NCBI GenBank assembly: GCA_964625885.1
Contig: CAZVBM010000001.1
Coordinates: 67,078 to 131,077, forward strand
Length of the DNA stretch: 64,000 nucleotides
Direction: 5' to 3'
Source: CAZRIZ01 sp964625885
GTDB lineage: Bacteria > Patescibacteriota > Saccharimonadia > Saccharimonadales > Saccharimonadaceae
Both the position numbers and the translations under genes were made by a program. Shown in pieces: positions 57,064 to 64,000 of the stretch (its first letter is position 1; each line of letters starts with the position of its first letter). The notes beneath the pieces were generated by a model, which was given only the letters and a program-made list of their open reading frames with translations, was not told the DNA's origin and made no database searches.

Positions 57064-58164
57064 TTATTTCAAGTTATTTGCCACCGCCCATTCCAAGTAA
57101 TGCATCATAAACTCATCAATTTTGCCATCAAGCACGGCCACCACGTCTTTCTCCTCATACTTAGTACGAGTATCTTTAACTAGTGTATATGGGTGCATGA
57201 CATAGTTGCGAATTTGCGCCCCCCAACTAGCTGACTCGTTAGCTTTAAGCTCATTAATACTAGCAACACTCTGCTCCAACTGCATTTGAATCAGCTTAGA
57301 GCGCAAAATTTGCATCGCCTTCTCGCGATTCTGCAGCTGCGACCGCTCGTTTTGAATTGCCACTACCAACCCAGTTGGCAAGTGAGTAATGCGCACCGCG
57401 GAATCAGTTGTATTAACGCTCTGGCCACCATGACCACCAGCCCGAAAGACATCAATCTTTAAGTCATCCGCCGCAATCTCAACCTCATCTGGCGTGTCGA
57501 TATCCGGTAAGATCTCTACTAAAGCAAAGCTAGTTTGACGAAGATTGTCCGCATTGAACGGACTCAGACGCACAAGACGATGGACGCCGTGTTCACCCCT
57601 CATCCGACCATAGACATTAACACCAGAAAGATCGTAGGTGGCGCTTTTGATTCCCGCCTCTTCGCCGGCACTACGGTCAATTAAATCTGCTTTGATGTCC
57701 GACCGTTCGCACCAACGCAAGTACATACGCTCGAGCATTGATGCCCAATCTTGTGCCTCAGTGCCACCGGCACCAGCGCTAATTTTGAGAATAACATCGT
57801 GATCGTCGTATTCGCCACCAAAAAGCAGATCGGTCTTTAATTGCTTAAAATCATCTTGCAAGCCCTTTAGCTGAGCAGCAAACTCCTCCTCCAAAGACTC
57901 GTCGGCCATTTCTTTTAGTAGATCGTCTAGATCGATAATCTGGGCTTTTATTACCTGCCACGGTTCAATTTGCGCACGCAGGTTATTGGTTTTTCGAATC
58001 AACGCCTGTGCCCCCTCAACGTCATTCCAAATCGAGCTATCAGCCACGCGAGCTTCTAGCGATTTTAGCTCCTGCCCCCTAGCTTCAATTTTTAGTTGAT
58101 CAAAAGCCCGCAGGATCTCAGATTTAAGCTCCTGAATAGATTCGGCGATCTGCTTTAAGCTCAT
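57064..58164 (-). CDS. prfB: Peptide chain release factor 2
   Basis: Recognises UAA and UGA: the SPF tripeptide is in RLSPFNADN, and the GGQ hydrolysis motif is at residues 246-248 in GGHGGQSVNTTDSAVRITH. The central GAGGTEAQDWASMLERMY is RF-typical. 366 residues are encoded in a single frame, without the programmed +1 frameshift of many prfB genes. Its presence fits the UGA stops used in this window. Overlaps murD by 4 nt. Confidence 0.96.
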   Translation of the reverse strand: MSLKQIAESIQELKSEILRAFDQLKIEARGQELKSLEARVADSSIWNDVEGAQALIRKTNNLRAQIEPWQVIKAQIIDLDDLLKEMADESLEEEFAAQLKGLQDDFKQLKTDLLFGGEYDDHDVILKISAGAGGTEAQDWASMLERMYLRWCERSDIKADLIDRSAGEEAGIKSATYDLSGVNVYGRMRGEHGVHRLVRLSPFNADNLRQTSFALVEILPDIDTPDEVEIAADDLKIDVFRAGGHGGQSVNTTDSAVRITHLPTGLVVAIQNERSQLQNREKAMQILRSKLIQMQLEQSVASINELKANESASWGAQIRNYVMHPYTLVKDTRTKYEEKDVVAVLDGKIDEFMMHYLEWAVANNLK

Positions 58165-59465
58165 TTCAGCTCCATCACAGCCCGGATGAACTGTTCACCC
58201 CGATCGGTGGCGTCACGAAACAACCCAAAGCTAGCACAAGCTGGGCTCATCAGTACCACATCACCCGGCAAGGCCTGCGATTGCGCTATAATCACTACCT
58301 CATCTAAACTCTTGCCCCGAATTATTTCCGTTCTTAAAAAACCAACTTCTTTCAGAGCGGTTTCAATTTTTTCAGCCGTATCGCCAATCAACAGAACCTT
58401 TTTAACCGAATCAGATTTTTGAATCTCGATTGCCAAATGGCTAAAATCCACCCCCTTGTCATGACCACCAGCAATTAAAATTTTCGGACGACTAACGGCC
58501 TTAATGGCCACAATGGTCGCTTCGGGCTGGGTTGAATAATTATCATCGTAGTAATCAACATCACGTATAGTACGCAAATACTTCAAGCGATGCGGTAAAC
58601 CGGTGAAGTCTCTTAGCCCCTGCGCAATAGCCTTTCTATCGTGAGTAAATGCTAGGGCGGCCGTAATAGCCGCACAAGCATTCTCAACATTGTGCTGGCC
58701 AATAATCGTTAAATCACTTACGGGACATACCATCTGATCTTGAACAAAAAATTTATTCAGCTTGACATAGGCCCCGCCATCAGTATCAACCCCGTAATGA
58801 ATTGGCTCTACGCGTCCAGCCTTAGCAATCTTAGCCGATAGAGCGTTACTAGGATGACAAACAGCTATACTATCGGCATCTTGAAAACGAAACAGGTTTG
58901 ACTTAGAACTGACGTATTCATTCATGTCGGCGTGGATATCCAGGTGATCTGGCTCAACCATTAGAATAACCGCTACTTTTGGACTGTGTTGCACATCCCA
59001 CAACTGGAAACTACTCAGTTCATAGACCACGACATCGTCTGGCTCAACTTCATCTATAATATCCAAAGCTGGTTTGCCAATGTTACCAACTAAGTGAACT
59101 TTTTTACCGGCTGCTCGTAATATTGACGTAATTAGGCCACAGGTCGTACCCTTGCCTTTTGTGCCCGTCACGCCAATAATCGGCGCTGGACATTTTTCGA
59201 AAAACAGATTAGTAACCGAAGTTACGTTGGCCCCAGAGAGAAAGCGCTGAGGTGAGATCGACGGTGTTCTTATAATTAAGTCTGCCCTGATGGCTTTAAA
59301 ATCAACCTCGCCACAAACCAATTCAGCCCCTTCTGGAATAGGCATCTTTGGTGTGGCTTTTTGATCGTAGATTACAAATTTAGCGGACGGATAAAGCCGA
59401 CTTAAATATCTGTAAGCGCTTTGCCCCTCTAGCCCATAACCCGCAATCGCAATCAGCTTAGGCAT
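58161..59465 (-). CDS. murD: UDP-MurNAc-L-alanine:D-glutamate ligase MurD
   Basis: Adds D-Glu to the peptidoglycan precursor in the cytoplasm. N-terminal nucleotide-binding part (GYGLEGQSAYRYL), ATP loop GVTGTKGKGTTCGLI, VYELSSFQLWDV, MVEPDHLDIHADM, and the C-terminal ligase domain with DNYSTQPEATIVAI and LIAGGHDKGVDFS, the MurD-type GG.DKG signature. 434 residues. It is separate from the dcw cluster, between prfB and an M16 peptidase; it overlaps the peptidase gene by 8 nt and has GGAGGTG as Shine-Dalgarno site inside it. Confidence 0.94.
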   Translation of the reverse strand: MPKLIAIAGYGLEGQSAYRYLSRLYPSAKFVIYDQKATPKMPIPEGAELVCGEVDFKAIRADLIIRTPSISPQRFLSGANVTSVTNLFFEKCPAPIIGVTGTKGKGTTCGLITSILRAAGKKVHLVGNIGKPALDIIDEVEPDDVVVYELSSFQLWDVQHSPKVAVILMVEPDHLDIHADMNEYVSSKSNLFRFQDADSIAVCHPSNALSAKIAKAGRVEPIHYGVDTDGGAYVKLNKFFVQDQMVCPVSDLTIIGQHNVENACAAITAALAFTHDRKAIAQGLRDFTGLPHRLKYLRTIRDVDYYDDNYSTQPEATIVAIKAVSRPKILIAGGHDKGVDFSHLAIEIQKSDSVKKVLLIGDTAEKIETALKEVGFLRTEIIRGKSLDEVVIIAQSQALPGDVVLMSPACASFGLFRDATDRGEQFIRAVMELK

Positions 59466-60744
59466 TGAGTAGCACCTCCTTAAACTTCTCGTTATTACGC
59501 TTAACTAAGCGGGCATTTGTGTTGCCTACGACACCAAACACCCAACGGCCATTAGCTAAGAAATCGCGCAGCAATTTGTTGATTTGCCGCTTGGTGACAT
59601 TACGAAAGGCCTCGGGTATCTGTTTATAATTAACGATCTCGTCGTTTCTAAAGTAAGCCTCGGAGTAAAAGTCTACTACCGCCCCAACAGTTTGAAGCCC
59701 CATCTGGAAAGCGCCTAAACGATAGGATTCGGTATTAGCAATTTCGTCATCAGTCACACCCTTTTCGGCAGCCAGCTTCAACTCTGACACCACTAAATCA
59801 ATTAGCTCATCAGCCATTTCTGGCACAACCTTGCCGTTTAGTTCCCAGCAGGTCTCATAATTGCTTAAGGTGGAACTAAACCGCATATTGTAAGTCAGTC
59901 CACGTTCACGCGCTTGGCCGAACAATCTTGAATACAACGTACCAGTAAAAATATGATTTAGAGCCCTCAGAGCGTGCTGCTCGGCTTGTGTTAGGACTCG
60001 AGGCAGTGATACTGTTAGACCATAAGTTAGACTCTTAGATTCAGTACGTGGCACAAAAACCGGTTTACTACTCTTATATTCATCAAAAGGAATCTCTAAA
60101 CGATCACCTAGTGGCAACTCCCATGATTCAAGCATCTTTTTAATCTGTTTGCGACGGCCAGTAACCTTTCCGGCGATAATAAAACGCATATTGCGAATCG
60201 TATGGGTTAATGCGTGGTGCTCTACTATATCATCTAGCGTGATATTATCGATAGTCTTTATCTGATCTTCAAAGGTCATAGTCTTACCGCCCAGAGCTCG
60301 CTCTAAACGCGGCCACAGCAAGACCACGTCGTGCATCAACAAGCCAGACAGTTCGTTGCGAATATTACCCTTTTCCGCCTCAAGCTGTTCCTGACTAAAC
60401 TGTGGCGAGCAGATAGCTAACTGTTGCAACCGAAGTATTCGCTCCCACTCGAAGTCGGCACAGGATGCTACATATCCCATCGTAAAGTCAGATGTGTAGG
60501 CGTTGTGAGAGGCACCGTTTTTAGAGAATTCAGTAGTAAAATCACGCTCACTAGCAAACTCACGATTAGCACCAAACGCCATATGTTCCATGACGTGAGC
60601 AGTCTGATAGATTTTCTCCGAACGCGCCAAACGATGACCGGCTCTGAATTGAAACTCAAATTCCATCACGGTCGCATCAGGGATGTCAATCAAAAGCCCT
60701 CGGGCGCCGTTCTTTAAAACAACCTCAGAAACGCGGTGCTTCAA
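59458..60744 (-). CDS. M16-family zinc peptidase (insulinase/PqqL-like)
   Basis: 428 residues with the inverted zinc motif HxxEH at His50-His54 (AHVMEHMAFG) and the third ligand Glu in EKGNIRNELSG. The N-terminal active half and an inactive C-terminal half (MGLQTVGAVVDFYSEAYF) are both present, so it probably forms dimers like bacterial processing peptidases. No signal peptide, so cytoplasmic. Start is TTG with AGGGGGTAAC directly upstream at the end of secA. Confidence 0.9.
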   Translation of the reverse strand: MKHRVSEVVLKNGARGLLIDIPDATVMEFEFQFRAGHRLARSEKIYQTAHVMEHMAFGANREFASERDFTTEFSKNGASHNAYTSDFTMGYVASCADFEWERILRLQQLAICSPQFSQEQLEAEKGNIRNELSGLLMHDVVLLWPRLERALGGKTMTFEDQIKTIDNITLDDIVEHHALTHTIRNMRFIIAGKVTGRRKQIKKMLESWELPLGDRLEIPFDEYKSSKPVFVPRTESKSLTYGLTVSLPRVLTQAEQHALRALNHIFTGTLYSRLFGQARERGLTYNMRFSSTLSNYETCWELNGKVVPEMADELIDLVVSELKLAAEKGVTDDEIANTESYRLGAFQMGLQTVGAVVDFYSEAYFRNDEIVNYKQIPEAFRNVTKRQINKLLRDFLANGRWVFGVVGNTNARLVKRNNEKFKEVLLNA

Positions 60745-60752
60745 GTTACCCC

Positions 60753-63374
60753 CTAGCGACGGCCCTTTTTACGCTTCGAGCGTTGCGCCTTTTTCTTGCG
60801 ACGCACCGCCTTTGTTCCACCCTTTTTAGCGCCAGATTGCTTTAGCTTTTTCTTAAAATCATCATCACGGTTCTTCTCACCAGCCGAGATTTCATTCACC
60901 CCCTTATTTATCGCTCCGCTAGCCGCATCAGTTAACTCAGTACTATATTTTTCGTCAGTTAAGCCTGGTGTGATCTGTTGCTTTGTCAAGTTTAGCATGA
61001 CACCCAAAACCTCATCTTGTAGATTAATCTGCAAACCATTAAACAGCTTTTGTGATTCTGAACGATATTCCACTAGCGGATCGCGTTGACCAATACTACG
61101 CCAGTGAATGCCTTCGCGTAGATATTGCATGTTCTCCAGGTGCTGCATCCAAAGGGTATCTAATACCTGCAAGTAGACTTCGCGCTCAACTTTACGCATA
61201 ATTTCAGCACCAATTTCTGACTCTTTCTTACTATAAGCATCTTGCAAAAGTTTCTTGGCTTCTCGCTGACGATCAACCTCTTTACCTAGACTACCAATCT
61301 TAGCAATCTTAGCTTCGCTTAAATCAGCACTCAGAGCCATAAAACTGTCTTTAAAGTCCGGGTTGAGCTTGGCAGGCATAATCACCAACTCCTCAGCTTT
61401 TTCACGAATCAAACGAGCAATCTCTGGTTTTATTTCATCACCCTCGAGAATCTTACGACGAATGCCGTAAACCACCCGACGGTGGCGATTAATCACGTTG
61501 TCATACTGAACTACGTTTTTACGGGTGTCAAAGTTAAAGCCTTCCACGCGTGCCTGCGCCATTTCAATTGTCTTAGAAATGGCCTTATTCTGAATCGGTG
61601 TATCTTCATCAACACCCAAACGCTCCATTAGCATTGAGATTCGTTCGCCTTGGAAAATGCGCATCAAATCATCTTGGGTTGAAACAAAGAACTGGGTTTC
61701 GCCTGGATCACCCTGGCGGCCGCCACGTCCACGTAGCTGGTTATCAATGCGACGCGATTCATGGCGCTCTGAACCAATCACCACTAGACCACCTAATTCT
61801 CGAACTCCTTCACCCAAAACGATATCAGTACCGCGACCAGCCATATTAGTAGCTAATGTAATTGCACCTTTTTGACCAGCTTTGGCGATAATCGCCGCCT
61901 CACGCTCGTTGTTTTTGGCGTTTAATAGCTCGTAGGACAATTTAGCCTTGTCTAAGTAAGAAGCTAGCAGCTCGTTATTAGCAATTGAACCAGTACCAAC
62001 CAAGATCGGACGCCCAACCTTGTGGTGTTCTTTAATAGCCTCAACAATTGCTCGATACTTACCATCTTCGGTCTTATAAATCAGGTCATCATGATCGATA
62101 CGCGCCAGCTTTTTGTTTGACGGTATCTCAAACACATCCAGGCCATAGACCTGTTGAAACTCTTCCGCCTCAGTCATAGCCGTACCGGTCATACCGGACA
62201 GCTTGTTATACAAACGGAAATAGTTCTGAAATGAAATTGTCGCCAACGTCATGCTTTCTTGCAAGACATTAACACCCTCTTTAGCCTCAATTGCCTGGTG
62301 TAAACCTTCGTTATAGCGACGACCTTGCATTAGACGGCCGGTATGCTCGTCAACGATAATTACTTCGCCGCCAGTAGTAACCACATAGTCACGATCACGC
62401 TTAAACAAGGTCTCCGCACGAATCGCCTGGTTTGCATGATAGATCAAGCGTACATGCTCGGGACTATACAAATTGTCAATACCAAGCAGTTTTTCAACTT
62501 TCTCGACCCCCGCATCAGTCAGCGCGACACTGCGATGCTTTTCGTCTAGTTCGTAGTCCTCGGGCGCCAACTGAGCAGCAATTCGAGCAAACTGACGGTA
62601 GCTGTCGGGATTATCGGCTGCTGGGGCGGAAATAATCAACGGCGTACGCGCTTCGTCAATCAAGATCGAGTCGACCTCGTCGACAATCGCAAAGTTGAGC
62701 TCGCGTTGACGCAGTAAATTAACGTCATTTACCATGTTATCGCGCAGATAGTCAAAACCAAACTCGTTATTAGTGCCGTAAGTTACATCGGCGTCATAAG
62801 CCTCTTTGCGCGTACATGGTTTTAGGGGCTTCATGCGCGGATCATCATGCTTTTCGCTATGATAGGATGAATCGTAAATATAGGAGGCCTCGTTGATAAT
62901 TACGCCAACAGTTAAGCCAAGAAAGTTATAGACCTTGCCCATCCAGCCGGCATCACGCTGCGCTAGATAGTCATTGACTGTTACCAAATGGACACCCTTG
63001 CCTTCTAGGGCGTTAAGATAAACCGGCATAGTCGCCACTAGGGTTTTGCCCTCACCAGTTTTCATTTCAGCAACACTACCTTCGTGCAGAACCATGCCGC
63101 CGATCAACTGGACGTCAAAAGGTCGCATTTTAAGCACGCGCTCCGAAGCCTCACGCACTACTGCAAAAGCATCAGGCAAAATCGTGTCTAGAGTAACAGT
63201 TTTTTTAGCCAATCGCTTTCTAAGAACGGCCGTCTGCTCTTTTAACTCATCGTCTGACATCTTGGCATACTTTTCTGCCAAATCATTAATCTGCTTCACC
63301 TTTGTCTGAAGCTGCTTTAACTTCCGCCTCTGCGGATCACCAAAAATTTTATTTAAAACTTTACTGCTAGCCAT
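60753..63374 (-). CDS. secA: Preprotein translocase ATPase SecA
   Basis: Drives secretion through SecYEG. Motor motifs: MKTGEGKTLVATMPVYLNAL, VNDYLAQRDAGWMG, the DEVD box in IVDEVDSILIDEARTPLIIS (in parts), TNMAGRGTDIVLGEGV and ERHESRRIDNQLRGRGGRQGD (in parts). 873 residues. The C-terminal zinc motif (CxCxnHC) is absent and replaced by a Lys/Arg-rich tail (KKAQRSKRKKGRR), which may contact lipids or ribosomes. A TATAAT lies at 63436-63431. Confidence 0.97.
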   Translation of the reverse strand: MASSKVLNKIFGDPQRRKLKQLQTKVKQINDLAEKYAKMSDDELKEQTAVLRKRLAKKTVTLDTILPDAFAVVREASERVLKMRPFDVQLIGGMVLHEGSVAEMKTGEGKTLVATMPVYLNALEGKGVHLVTVNDYLAQRDAGWMGKVYNFLGLTVGVIINEASYIYDSSYHSEKHDDPRMKPLKPCTRKEAYDADVTYGTNNEFGFDYLRDNMVNDVNLLRQRELNFAIVDEVDSILIDEARTPLIISAPAADNPDSYRQFARIAAQLAPEDYELDEKHRSVALTDAGVEKVEKLLGIDNLYSPEHVRLIYHANQAIRAETLFKRDRDYVVTTGGEVIIVDEHTGRLMQGRRYNEGLHQAIEAKEGVNVLQESMTLATISFQNYFRLYNKLSGMTGTAMTEAEEFQQVYGLDVFEIPSNKKLARIDHDDLIYKTEDGKYRAIVEAIKEHHKVGRPILVGTGSIANNELLASYLDKAKLSYELLNAKNNEREAAIIAKAGQKGAITLATNMAGRGTDIVLGEGVRELGGLVVIGSERHESRRIDNQLRGRGGRQGDPGETQFFVSTQDDLMRIFQGERISMLMERLGVDEDTPIQNKAISKTIEMAQARVEGFNFDTRKNVVQYDNVINRHRRVVYGIRRKILEGDEIKPEIARLIREKAEELVIMPAKLNPDFKDSFMALSADLSEAKIAKIGSLGKEVDRQREAKKLLQDAYSKKESEIGAEIMRKVEREVYLQVLDTLWMQHLENMQYLREGIHWRSIGQRDPLVEYRSESQKLFNGLQINLQDEVLGVMLNLTKQQITPGLTDEKYSTELTDAASGAINKGVNEISAGEKNRDDDFKKKLKQSGAKKGGTKAVRRKKKAQRSKRKKGRR

Positions 63375-63430
63375 CGGTCTCTAACCTCTCGTCTAATTCC
63401 GAATTAACGTTAATAATTCTACTCTGTTTA

Positions 63431-63436
63431 ATTATA
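63431..63436 (-). promoter_or_regulatory. -10 element upstream of secA
   Basis: TATAAT on the minus strand, about 56 nt before the secA ATG, in the 103-nt gap after hpf. Confidence 0.45.
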
Positions 63437-63477
63437 CGGTGTTTGGCCACGTTTTTAAAGACCAAAACCGCTAAAAA

Positions 63478-63864
63478 CTACTCTTCATTAGATGGAGAGC
63501 GAAAAAGCCGACGCTTCAACCCAACAAATAGCTCGGTCTTGTTGCCAAGCTGGGGCACAGTCTCGGTCTTATAGCGACGGATTTGCGAGAGCATTTTAGA
63601 CTGCACAATATCGATTGCCGCTGCCATATTGGTAGCATTTCCACTGGCCGTCAATGTTTTACCTGGAACTGTTACGATGATAGTCGCTTGAAAATGATCA
63701 TCGCGCTTCTTGGACAATTTTTCCAAATTAACCTTGATCTTAGCACTCTTACTGGCGTGACGTGGCAGATAGCTGTACAACTTTTTTAATTTCTTGTCAG
63801 CATATTTTTTAATCTGCTCATCAAGCTCGTATTTAATTGCGTTAATCTCTAAATCTTTGGCCAT
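63478..63864 (-). CDS. hpf: Ribosome hibernation promoting factor, short form
   Basis: 128 residues of the HPF/YfiA beta-alpha fold: AIKYELDEQIKKYADKKLKKLYSYLPRH (in parts), AKIKVNLEKLSKKRDDHFQATIIV, TASGNATNMAAAIDIVQSKMLSQIRRYK (in parts). The C-terminal dimerisation domain of long HPF is missing, so it is the short type that inactivates ribosomes in stationary phase. AAGGAG precedes the ATG. hpf next to secA is the usual Gram-positive order. Confidence 0.92.
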   Translation of the reverse strand: MAKDLEINAIKYELDEQIKKYADKKLKKLYSYLPRHASKSAKIKVNLEKLSKKRDDHFQATIIVTVPGKTLTASGNATNMAAAIDIVQSKMLSQIRRYKTETVPQLGNKTELFVGLKRRLFRSPSNEE

Positions 63865-63932
63865 CTTACTCCTTTAAGTATTTGTCTGGAATGGTTCCAT
63901 TTTACTACTTTTAGCCATGGCTGACCAGCCCC

Positions 63933-64000
63933 CTACTTCGTCACTACCGTATACCTAACTGTGCCAGTATAGGTACCGGATGGTTGGGTGGTATTGACTT
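63933..64000 (-). CDS. 3' end of a surface-type protein (partial, window edge)
   Basis: In one minus-strand frame the last 21 codons read NTTQPSGTYTGTVRYTVVTK before TAG. The TYTGTVxYT ending is the kind seen at the end of secreted beta-sandwich surface domains (WxL-like). The other two frames stop without a recognisable pattern. The rest of the gene is outside the window. Confidence 0.45.
   Translation of the reverse strand, partial: VNTTQPSGTYTGTVRYTVVTK

Noticed and set aside
1..64000. Alternative genetic code (UGA as Gly)
   Set aside because: UGA ends several genes at the expected length (9935 regulator, der, gpmI) and an intact RF2 gene is present.

Overview
The window reads as one chromosomal segment of a small-genome bacterium of the Patescibacteria/CPR, most likely Candidatus Saccharibacteria (TM7). 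The case rests on gene content: a Gram-positive-like wall and division set (dcw cluster, FtsEX with a CHAP hydrolase, sortase, PEGA and DUF3048 surface proteins), no biosynthetic operons, many 4-nt gene overlaps and short intergenic gaps. UGA is used as a stop (for example 10313-10315 and 18626-18628) and a full-length RF2 gene is present, which argues against the UGA=Gly lineages Gracilibacteria and Absconditabacteria. The assignment is inference from content, not from a marker phylogeny.

Layout. 1-8.4 kb: a truncated ABC exporter, a sortase, a PEGA surface protein (opposite strand), a bitopic membrane protein, gltX and a DUF3048 protein. 8.4-16.5 kb: two histidine kinase/response regulator pairs, dut, tRNA-Glu, a type II restriction-modification pair on the minus strand and a cupin. 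16.5-25.3 kb: a pseudouridine synthase, der, a MacB-like ABC exporter, gpmI, pth, a membrane protein, a minus-strand RNA unit, dprA and two small membrane proteins. 25.3-31.7 kb: topA, a sigma-region-4/HARE-type protein and a TraD/VirD4-like ATPase. 31.7-32.6 kb: the largest gene-free stretch, holding DnaA-box-like sites, AT-rich direct repeats and a promoter plus hairpin RNA. 32.6-40.9 kb: the dcw cluster on the minus strand (mraZ, rsmH, ftsL, ftsI, mraY, ftsW, murG, ftsQ). 41-54 kb: a TrmH-type methylase, a structured RNA unit, glyS, recO with a two-component pair, xseAB, a Trm11-like methylase, rpmA, yvcK, an operon of unknown role with rnhA, an orphan response regulator and ctpA. 54-64 kb: CHAP hydrolase, ftsX, ftsE, prfB, murD, an M16 peptidase, secA, hpf and the 3' end of a surface-type protein.

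Genes left of 31.7 kb are almost all on the plus strand and genes right of 32.6 kb almost all on the minus strand, so the two halves converge on the gene-free region, as expected near a replication terminus. FtsEX and the coiled-coil CHAP protein form a plausible FtsEX-PcsB type division hydrolase system beside the secA-prfB block. The dcw genes make lipid II and the septal synthase. None of the four response regulators has a DNA-binding output domain.

Two features stand out. First, about twenty genes have a TAnnAT -10 element only 5-14 nt before the start codon, so their mRNAs should be leaderless or nearly so; a smaller set has strong Shine-Dalgarno sites instead. Second, three stand-alone RNA units (23.5-23.8, 32.5-32.6 and 42.2-42.5 kb) each have a good promoter and terminator hairpin and match no RNA family I recognise. 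Two of them carry short ORFs, and the 42.2 kb unit has the alternating complementary segments of an attenuator without a gene after it.
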